DNA from: Halanaerobiaceae bacterium
GTDB taxonomy: Bacteria > Bacillota > Halanaerobiia > Halanaerobiales > Halarsenatibacteraceae
Length of the DNA: 63,586 nucleotides
Direction: 5' to 3'
Assembly: GCA_003553225.1 (NCBI GenBank)
Contig: PWDW01000166.1
Location: 1 to 63,586, forward strand
Position numbers and translations under genes: made by a program. Positions 28,206-34,968 of the stretch are shown one piece after another (position 1 is the stretch's first letter; every line of letters begins with the position of its first letter). Below the pieces are notes generated by a model. It worked only from the letters and a program-made list of their open reading frames with translations. It was not told the origin of the DNA and searched no databases.

Positions 28206-29153
28206 TTGGATAATTTCAAAAGCAGCTTCTTCAAAATAAAAAATATGAAAGACTATTTATATAGTCTGGTTAGAATGATTTTGATCTGTGGTTTATGTTT
28301 TATTATACTGTATCCCCTGTTAATTAGAATAGCAACATCTTTTATGGGATATGAAGATTTATTAGATCCTTCAGTTAGATGGATACCACGCAATTTTACT
28401 CTACAAAATTATACAATTGCCTATGAAGGAATATATTATATTGAGAATTTAATTAGTTCCTTAACTTTAGCTTTGACAGTCAGTATTTTATCTCTTTTTT
28501 CCTGTATAATTGTGGGATATGGATTTGCCCGTTTTGAGTTTAGAGGTAGAAGTATCTGGTTTGCACTGGTAATATTTACTTTTATAGTACCACCTCAGAT
28601 AATACTGGTACCTAATTACCTGAATTTTCGTTTTTTCAATCTGTTTGGTTTGCTGGGAGAAGAAGGATTTAATCTTATTGGTACTTACTGGCCCTTTATA
28701 TTACCGGCTGCTACTGCTTCGGGTTTGAGAAATGGTTTGTTTGTATTTATTGCCCGTCAGTTTTTTATCGGGATGCCTGATAGTTTGGAGGAAGCAGCCT
28801 ATGTTGATGGAGCAGGACCTTTAAAAACCTTTAGAACAGTAATGCTGCCGTCAGCAGGTCCTATAATTGTAATTATATTTTTATTTTCTTTTGTCTGGCA
28901 GTATAATGACTATATTATGACTTCTCTTTTAACAGGTAGAAGTGGTTTTTTACCTTTTGCTCTGCAGAGTTTAAGAGGTACGGTGAGCACCTTATATGAG
29001 GCTCCAATTGAAGATTGGGTAAGTGAGCCAGAATTTGCTTCAGCCCTGGAAAATACAGGTATAATATTATTTTTAGCTCCGATAATATTTATTTATTTGA
29101 TATTACAGCGATATTTTATAGAAAGTATTCAGCGGACGGGAATAGTTGGTTAG
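28206..29153 (+). CDS. Carbohydrate ABC transporter permease, MalG/UgpE type (cassette 2)
   Basis: This 315-residue protein uses a TTG start at 28206 behind CAGGGGGG. It carries EEAAYVDGAGPLKTFR (about 195-210) and ends in FIESIQRTGIVG like its cassette 1 paralogue. It is the second channel subunit. A hairpin 4 bp after its stop separates it from the binding-protein gene. Confidence 0.9.
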   Translation: MDNFKSSFFKIKNMKDYLYSLVRMILICGLCFIILYPLLIRIATSFMGYEDLLDPSVRWIPRNFTLQNYTIAYEGIYYIENLISSLTLALTVSILSLFSCIIVGYGFARFEFRGRSIWFALVIFTFIVPPQIILVPNYLNFRFFNLFGLLGEEGFNLIGTYWPFILPAATASGLRNGLFVFIARQFFIGMPDSLEEAAYVDGAGPLKTFRTVMLPSAGPIIVIIFLFSFVWQYNDYIMTSLLTGRSGFLPFALQSLRGTVSTLYEAPIEDWVSEPEFASALENTGIILFLAPIIFIYLILQRYFIESIQRTGIVG

Positions 29154-29156
29154 ATA

Positions 29157-29185
29157 ATATTATCCCACAATTTTGTGGATAATAT
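29157..29185 (+). terminator. Intercistronic hairpin between permease and binding-protein genes
   Basis: ATATTATCC-CACAA pairs with TTGTGGATAATAT around a two-base loop, with a single bulged C (29166). It lies directly after the permease stop and 99 bp before the binding-protein start. It lacks a U-run, so it may be an mRNA-stabilising or partial-termination element that lets the binding protein be made in excess. Confidence 0.5.
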
Positions 29186-29283
29186 ATTTATAAGCTTACA
29201 AAGTAAAATTTTAAAAAGGAGGTGAAAAAGAGATAATAGTATTGGTCAGTTTTTAATAATTATTACTACTAAGGAGGAAAAAA

Positions 29284-30615
29284 ATGAAGAAATTAATTAT
29301 TTCAAGCTTAGCTTTGTTGTTTGTATTATTTGTTATTGGCGGACCTGCTTTTGCGGCCTATGATATGGATGGAGAGACAATAACAATAAAATATCCTTTA
29401 GATGTTCCAGAATATTATACAGATGGTCCGGGAGTAGATAGGGTCGAAAGAGTAGAACAAGAATATAATACCAATATCGAATTTGTTTATGGCCCCTGGC
29501 AGGATTTTGAAGAAGAAGTTATGAGTGGTGTACTGGCTGGAGATGTCCCTGCTGATGCCTATGTGATGCAGGTACCCTGGATGGAAAATCTGGCAGCAGA
29601 AGGATACTTATACCCCCTCGATACAGCAGTAGATATGGTTGAGTATTATGAGGAAAGAGTTCCTGAAATAAATAATTTTTACGCTGATGTAACCTTTGGG
29701 CCCAATATTTATGGATTACCTTTAGTTTCAGATGCTGACCCCTATACAACAAGCCATATCATGGGTCTGGCCTGGAATAAAAGTGAGTTTGAGCGTCTGG
29801 GTCTTACCAGTTTATATGAATTGGAAGCAGCTGGAGAATGGAACTATGAAACTTTTATGGATAAAGTAGCTGTCCTAACCCAGGATAAGAGTGATGATGG
29901 TGAAATTGATTACTGGGGTTATGGAGAATATATTGATATTATCGATCCCACTTTTTTCGTCCACGCCAATGGAGGTACTCTTTTTAGAGAAGAAGACGGA
30001 CAGATTGTTTTTGCTTATGATGACCCAGAAGCAATGGAAGCCCTGGAACTATACTATGATCTCGCAGAAAATGGCTATATAGGTCCTGATGATCCAGATG
30101 AAGCAGCTATGTTCACTCAGGAAAGTCATAATTTTGTTAATGTCACAGAACATGAAGATGAATGGGGATGGATTACTTATCCTACAGGTGAATATGGACC
30201 TGAAAGAGGAATGGCTCCAGTCTGGCTAAATTATACAATGGTATTTCCGGCGACAATTGATGGCGAGAGAGCAGAGGCTCAGATTGAAATTATGAGTGAT
30301 CTCTATCAGATGACCACAGATTATCTGGCAATGTCTGAAGATGAATATGAACAGGAGATGCTGGATGAATGGGCATATTCTCAGAATATAGCTGATCGGG
30401 AAAGTATTGAGTATTTCACCCATATGCTCTACAACAGGAATATTTTAAATAAGCACAATTATCTGGCAGACTATGAATTGTTTGGCCTGGTTTGGCTTAT
30501 TGCCAATGCCGAACTTACTCCTTCAGAATCAATAGCTGAATTGGGCCCTGCAGTTCAGGGAGGTATTGATGATTTATTTGAAGATATTGGCCGCTGGGCT
30601 GTAGAAATTGATTAA
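29284..30615 (+). CDS. Extracellular solute-binding protein, family 1 type (cassette 2)
   Basis: The 443-residue protein has a signal peptide ending GGPAFAAYDM (about residue 23), again without a lipobox cysteine. Family segments such as WNYETFMDKVAVLTQD and DGEIDYWGYGEY match the cassette 1 protein. AAGGAGG directly precedes ATG 29284. Its separation from the permeases by a hairpin and a fresh strong ribosome-binding site suggests higher expression. It ends the cassette and is followed by a terminator. Confidence 0.88.
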   Translation: MKKLIISSLALLFVLFVIGGPAFAAYDMDGETITIKYPLDVPEYYTDGPGVDRVERVEQEYNTNIEFVYGPWQDFEEEVMSGVLAGDVPADAYVMQVPWMENLAAEGYLYPLDTAVDMVEYYEERVPEINNFYADVTFGPNIYGLPLVSDADPYTTSHIMGLAWNKSEFERLGLTSLYELEAAGEWNYETFMDKVAVLTQDKSDDGEIDYWGYGEYIDIIDPTFFVHANGGTLFREEDGQIVFAYDDPEAMEALELYYDLAENGYIGPDDPDEAAMFTQESHNFVNVTEHEDEWGWITYPTGEYGPERGMAPVWLNYTMVFPATIDGERAEAQIEIMSDLYQMTTDYLAMSEDEYEQEMLDEWAYSQNIADRESIEYFTHMLYNRNILNKHNYLADYELFGLVWLIANAELTPSESIAELGPAVQGGIDDLFEDIGRWAVEID

Positions 30616-30641
30616 TTTCTTTAGTATAAGATAAGTTTATT

Positions 30642-30675
30642 ACCCGGGTGGAAATTACATTATTTCTACCCGGGT
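30642..30675 (+). terminator. Intrinsic terminator of cassette 2
   Basis: ACCCGGGTGGAAAT (30642-30655) pairs with ATTTCTACCCGGGT (30662-30675), followed by TTATTTC. It lies 27 bp after the binding-protein stop. Confidence 0.8.
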
Positions 30676-30861
30676 TTATTTCATGAACTATTTATATAAA
30701 AGTCATTAAAAATTAATTAACAAATCATATTTTCATATAATTCACTGGAACGATTTAGATAATTATATATTTCAGGGGAAATTATATAAATGTTTTGTCA
30801 GCTGGCTTAGATATCATTTACATACATAATAAAATATTTATATTTTGATTTAAAAATCAGA

Positions 30862-30881
30862 AATAAAGATATATCTTTATT
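30862..30881. promoter_or_regulatory. Perfect 20-bp palindrome upstream of the GH30 gene
   Basis: AATAAAGATA followed by its exact reverse complement TATCTTTATT lies about 90 bp before the GH30-type gene. It overlaps a possible -10 region (TTGATT at 30845-30850 upstream). It may be an operator. The rest of the 356-bp gap (30616-30971) has no gene. Confidence 0.4.
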
Positions 30882-30971
30882 CATAATTGGCAGATAGTAT
30901 GATCTGAGACAATGTTAATCTCAGAAAAGAAAAAAATAATTTGTTGTTAAATAATTTTAAGGAGTTTTAAG

Positions 30972-32681
30972 ATGAAAAAATGTAATTTTCTTTTTAATAT
31001 GATTTTAGTTTTTTGTCTGCTAACTTTTTTTAGTATCACTTTATTTGCTGGTGAAATAGAAACCGATGAATTGGTAGTAAATACAGATGTTTTGCAGCAG
31101 GAACAAAAGATAGTTGGCTGGGGAACCTCAGTTGGTGGTGACCACCTATCTGAATCTTGGCGTGAAGCATATCGAGATCTGGGTATGAATTTGCTTCGTT
31201 TTCATATGAGACATGAAGTATTGGTTCATGCTCCAGATGATTTTGCAACACCAGTAGAATTAACAGAGGATATGGAAACTAATCTGGAATTGATGGGAGC
31301 TGATACCCCAATTGATGTTGACAATCCAGCCAGCACTGGTTTTCAAAGAATAGATCCTTATGGAGATACTGCTGATTGGCTGGCAGAAAATGCATTGGAA
31401 CCCGAAAGAGTGAAAGTTGCCGGTTCTTTGTGGACTCCCCCCCACTGGATGAAAGGCCCGACAGGAGAAAAACAAAATTTTGTTGGAGTAACTGATGATT
31501 ATGAAACACCTTTTTTAAGTGATATGAAAGTTGACTGGCTTGATGAACCACAACCAACAGGTGATACAGTTGGTGGCCGTTTAAAAACTGAAGATAAACA
31601 TATATTAGAACAGTATGGGTGGTATATTGCCAGCTGGATTTCTGCCTGGAATGAAAGGTATGATAAATCATTTGATGTGGTAAGTTTGCAAAATGAATCA
31701 ACCTTTGAAAATCCTTTTATTTCCATGACTTTTATTGTTGATGAAAAAGGAAATGAAGATTTTGGCCAATATGCAATAGGTTTAGAGTCTGTAAAAAGAG
31801 CCTGGGAAAAGTTTGATATGGATACCAGAATAAAAGGGCCACATGTAGCCGGGTTTAAACGAAATCCCAATAATCCTTATCAGTTGTTCTGGCAGGATAT
31901 GATGATTGAAGGTGTAAAAAATTATGAAGAAGATCCTGAATTAAATGATTTTCTGGATTATTATAATGCTAATTTTTATAATAGTACTGATGAAGGCAAT
32001 ACCAAGAATGTGGCTGGTTTCTGGAAAGGTGGAAAAAAAGTTGCTCCTGATGAATGGGGCTGGCATACTCCTCCTGGAGTACAGGAAGATGGGAAACCGA
32101 TCTGGTATAGTGAGACCGGTGAAGCTGCTGGAGGTGGCTGGCCCAATAGTATAGAAACTGCCTTGAAAATACATTCAGCTTTGGTTCATGGTCAGGCCAG
32201 CTCTTATATTTACTGGCAGTTTTGTGATGGTGATGATGAATTAACTCAACATGTTCTGGTAACTGAAGATATGCTGGAGGAGCCCCTGCAGAGCAAAAAA
32301 TATGCGGCATTTAAGCAATACTCCCGTTTTATTCGACCGGGGGCCAGGAGAATAAATGTTGGTTTTGGTGAAGAAAAACTATCTTCAGCTGGCGGAAATT
32401 CTGTTTATGATATAGAAAACAGTATCAATGTTAGTGGTTTTATCCATGAGCAGGATGAAGAATTAAGTTATGTTTTTGTTAACAAAATGAATAGTGATAT
32501 AAATATGCAGTTTAATCTTGGTAATGTACCTGAATTATTTTATGAAACTGATTTTAATCTTTTCCGGACAGCAGCCGGAGAAAGTGTAAATAAAATAGAT
32601 CAATTGTTTCCTGATGAAGGTGTTTTATCATTTGTAGTTCCAGCTGAAAGTGTGGTAACTTTGACAACAATTTCTCTGTAA
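30972..32681 (+). CDS. Secreted GH30-type glycosidase
   Basis: The 569-residue protein has a signal peptide (about 1-26) and a clan GH-A TIM barrel of GH30 type. GSLWTPPHWMKGP (about 148-160) is the family's WSPP-like segment. The likely acid/base is Glu242 in SLQNES and the likely nucleophile Glu381 in YSETGE. A C-terminal beta-sandwich that flanks the barrel follows, as in other GH30 enzymes. The family cleaves beta-glucosyl, beta-xylosyl or glucuronoxylan links. Together with GH5 it is one of the two clearly exported hydrolases of region 3. ATG 30972 follows AAGGAG. A terminator lies downstream, so it is monocistronic. Confidence 0.72.
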   Translation: MKKCNFLFNMILVFCLLTFFSITLFAGEIETDELVVNTDVLQQEQKIVGWGTSVGGDHLSESWREAYRDLGMNLLRFHMRHEVLVHAPDDFATPVELTEDMETNLELMGADTPIDVDNPASTGFQRIDPYGDTADWLAENALEPERVKVAGSLWTPPHWMKGPTGEKQNFVGVTDDYETPFLSDMKVDWLDEPQPTGDTVGGRLKTEDKHILEQYGWYIASWISAWNERYDKSFDVVSLQNESTFENPFISMTFIVDEKGNEDFGQYAIGLESVKRAWEKFDMDTRIKGPHVAGFKRNPNNPYQLFWQDMMIEGVKNYEEDPELNDFLDYYNANFYNSTDEGNTKNVAGFWKGGKKVAPDEWGWHTPPGVQEDGKPIWYSETGEAAGGGWPNSIETALKIHSALVHGQASSYIYWQFCDGDDELTQHVLVTEDMLEEPLQSKKYAAFKQYSRFIRPGARRINVGFGEEKLSSAGGNSVYDIENSINVSGFIHEQDEELSYVFVNKMNSDINMQFNLGNVPELFYETDFNLFRTAAGESVNKIDQLFPDEGVLSFVVPAESVVTLTTISL

Positions 32682-32710
32682 TTTTTTTAAATTTCTAAGT
32701 TCTGTTCTGG

Positions 32711-32750
32711 AAGCATCGGTTTTTAAAAAAATTAATTCAACCGGTGCTTT
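32711..32750 (+). terminator. Intrinsic terminator of the GH30 gene
   Basis: AAGCATCGGTT (32711-32721) pairs with AACCGGTGCTT (32739-32749) through one G-U pair, followed by TTGCTATTATTTT. It lies 30 bp after the stop codon. Confidence 0.65.
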
Positions 32751-32911
32751 TGCTATTATTTTCAAACAAAGTATAAAGATAGTATGATATGGGATATGAT
32801 TAATAAAATAATAAAAAGGTATGAGAATTTTTCAATAAGCAAATTGAAATAAACATAATTTTTGATAAAAAGAAATAAGATAAAAAACATGGAATTATAG
32901 GAGAATTAAAA

Positions 32912-34246
32912 ATGTCAAATAATAATACCTCTTTATTAAAAGTTGCTGATAACTGCCGTTTTTTAGTTGATGAAAATGAGGAACTATTTTTCTGGCTGGG
33001 AGATACTGCCTGGGAGCTTTTCCACAGACTGGATCGGGAAGAGGCAGATTTATATTTAAAAAATCGCAGGGATAAAGGGTTTAATGTAATACAGGCGGTC
33101 GCTCTGGCAGAGATAAATGGTTTAACCGAAGGAAATGCATATGATAAAAAACCTTTATTAAAAAATGAAAATGATCTTTATGATCCCACTATGCCTGCTT
33201 TAGAAGAAGGAGATTATGATTACTGGGACCATGTGGATTATATAATAGAACAGGCTGATAGATATGGTTTATATATTGCTTTTTTACCAACCTGGGGCGA
33301 TAAATTTAATTCGATGTCTGATAATACTGCCGGTGAGGTTGGTCCTGAGATATTTGATGGCAAAAAAGCAAGAAAGTATGGTCAGTGGCTGGGTAAACGT
33401 TATGCAGATAAAACAAATATAGTATGGGTTTTGGGTGGAGATAGGATTCTTGAGCAACCACTGCATTTTGAAGTAATTCATGAAATGGCTGCTGGTTTAA
33501 GGGCAGGAGATAAAGGGAAACATCTGATTACCTTTCATCCTCGTGGTGGGAGATCTTCATCGTTTAAATTGCATGATGAGGAATGGCTGGATTTCAATAT
33601 GTTACAATCAGGACATACCACACAACCTTTAACAATTGAAATGGTTACAAAAGATTATAATCTCGATCCTGTAAAACCTGTACTGGATGGAGAACCACGC
33701 TATGAAGATATACCAAGAAATTTCAATATAGAAGAAGGATTTTTTGCTCCTCATGAAATAAGAAAAGCAGCTTACTGGGCTGTGTTTTCTGGAAGTTTTG
33801 GCATAACATATGGCCATAACTGTATCTGGTCTATGAATACAGAACCCGGTGAATTTTTCACAATGAACTGGGAGGAAGCTCTTGATCGACCTGCTGCCCG
33901 GCAAATGAAGCATTTACGCAATTTAATTGAATCACGACCTTTTCTGGAACGGATACCGGACCAGTCTTTAATCATTAATGCAGAAAGTGAAGAAGGTAAA
34001 GAAGAAATAAGAGCAACCTGTGGTGAAAATTATGCATTTGTTTATACTCCTGACGGTAGACAATTTACAGTTAGGGGAAATGTTATTCCGGGAGAAAAAC
34101 TTGTTACTTCCTGGTATAATCCCCGTTCCGGAAAGGAACATTTGCATGAAGAAGTTGAAAATAGTGGTGAGCTGTCATTTGATCCTCCGTCTTATGGGCC
34201 ACGGCAGGATTGGGTTCTTAAATTGGATAATGCTGATATAAATTAA
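32912..34246 (+). CDS. DUF4038/GH140-type (apiosidase-like) glycosidase
   Basis: The 444-residue protein lacks a signal peptide. FFWLGDTAWELFHRLDREEA (about 26-45) is the hallmark N-terminal motif of DUF4038/GH140-like TIM barrels. NIVWVLGGDR (about 168-177), DGEPRYED (about 258-265) and a small C-terminal beta domain (about 350-444, FVYTPDGRQFTV) complete the architecture. Characterised relatives remove apiose or other terminal sugars from plant glycans. The specificity here is open. ATG 32912 follows TAGGAG. A cytoplasmic location means the substrate is an imported oligosaccharide. Confidence 0.75.
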   Translation: MSNNNTSLLKVADNCRFLVDENEELFFWLGDTAWELFHRLDREEADLYLKNRRDKGFNVIQAVALAEINGLTEGNAYDKKPLLKNENDLYDPTMPALEEGDYDYWDHVDYIIEQADRYGLYIAFLPTWGDKFNSMSDNTAGEVGPEIFDGKKARKYGQWLGKRYADKTNIVWVLGGDRILEQPLHFEVIHEMAAGLRAGDKGKHLITFHPRGGRSSSFKLHDEEWLDFNMLQSGHTTQPLTIEMVTKDYNLDPVKPVLDGEPRYEDIPRNFNIEEGFFAPHEIRKAAYWAVFSGSFGITYGHNCIWSMNTEPGEFFTMNWEEALDRPAARQMKHLRNLIESRPFLERIPDQSLIINAESEEGKEEIRATCGENYAFVYTPDGRQFTVRGNVIPGEKLVTSWYNPRSGKEHLHEEVENSGELSFDPPSYGPRQDWVLKLDNADIN

Positions 34247-34447
34247 TTTTTGGTTTGTTTGATTTAGGTTACTATCAGTTATCCGGAGGAAATGCTGGTT
34301 CCCGGTTTACTTTTTATACCAAAGAATGAGGTTAATTCGAAATTACCAGGAATTATTTATATAAATAGTAAGGGGAAACAGAAATTTCTATATTCGTCTT
34401 CTTTCCCAATGCGAGGATGGACCCTTTGACGCACTCGATGCGTTAAT

Positions 34448-34483
34448 GCTGCCCCCACCATGTGAACAAAATGGAGGGGCAGC
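34448..34483. repeat. GC-rich hairpin in the gap before the six-hairpin glycosidase
   Basis: GCTGCCCC (34448-34455) pairs with GGGGCAGC (34476-34483), and ACCAT/ATGG extends the stem inside. It is unusually GC-rich for this AT-rich region and may be a scar of a mobile element or an old terminator. Confidence 0.5.
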
Positions 34484-34485
34484 GA

Positions 34486-34846
34486 AATGTTCATATCAGC
34501 TGACAGCAACATATACTTAAACCTACCAAGCTTTCTATGTCAAAGAGCAGATGATGTTTTGGCTTCTCGGGAAGTATTTGAGAACAGAACAGATATAAAT
34601 AAAAAAAGGATTAAAGTTAAAGGAGTAAAACAGGGAGAACGGTAGCTTTACATGCGGCTGCTTTAGATGAGAGAATTAGGGGGGGAGAATTAAAAGATTC
34701 TATAAGTTCCTGGGAAGAAATAGTAACCAATCCCTTAAAGCCTGATCAGCTTCCCCAGGTGGTACTGGGACTCTGGAATATTATGATTTGCTCGATTTAA
34801 GGGGCATTGTCGACTCCCGGTTTTAGGGCTAAATATCATTAATCTG
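34486..34846 (+). pseudogene. Decayed alpha/beta-hydrolase (acetylxylan-esterase-like)
   Basis: Three frames together read like the catalytic half of a large esterase-type alpha/beta hydrolase. The first stretch is QRADDVLASREVFENR…INKKRIKVKGVKQGE, which resembles the nucleophile-elbow strand. A second frame gives VALHAAALDERIRGGELKDS, then SWEEIVTNPL and PDQLPQVV. A third gives TLEYYDLLDLRGIVDSR. Stops and frameshifts separate them. Homology is by eye. The whole gap 34247-34968 has no intact gene. With the GH10 and CBM6-like relics it points to lost xylan deacetylation. Confidence 0.5.
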
Positions 34847-34968
34847 GGCAGATGTTATTGCCGATCTTAAAATTCGATCATTAAAATTGAAGAAAAGCTG
34901 CAAATTATTTTTGCAACATATTTTATGAAAAGCATATCACGAATCAAATTATACAAGGAGGTTTCTAA

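Noticed and set aside
31279-31701. 140-codon antisense frame in the GH30 gene
   Set aside because: It is His/Gln-rich and mirrors codon bias of the GH30 gene; no supporting start or homologue.
34448-34483. tRNA or structured RNA gene
   Set aside because: The GC-rich stem is a single hairpin without cloverleaf or conserved tRNA boxes; no tRNA was seen anywhere in the window.
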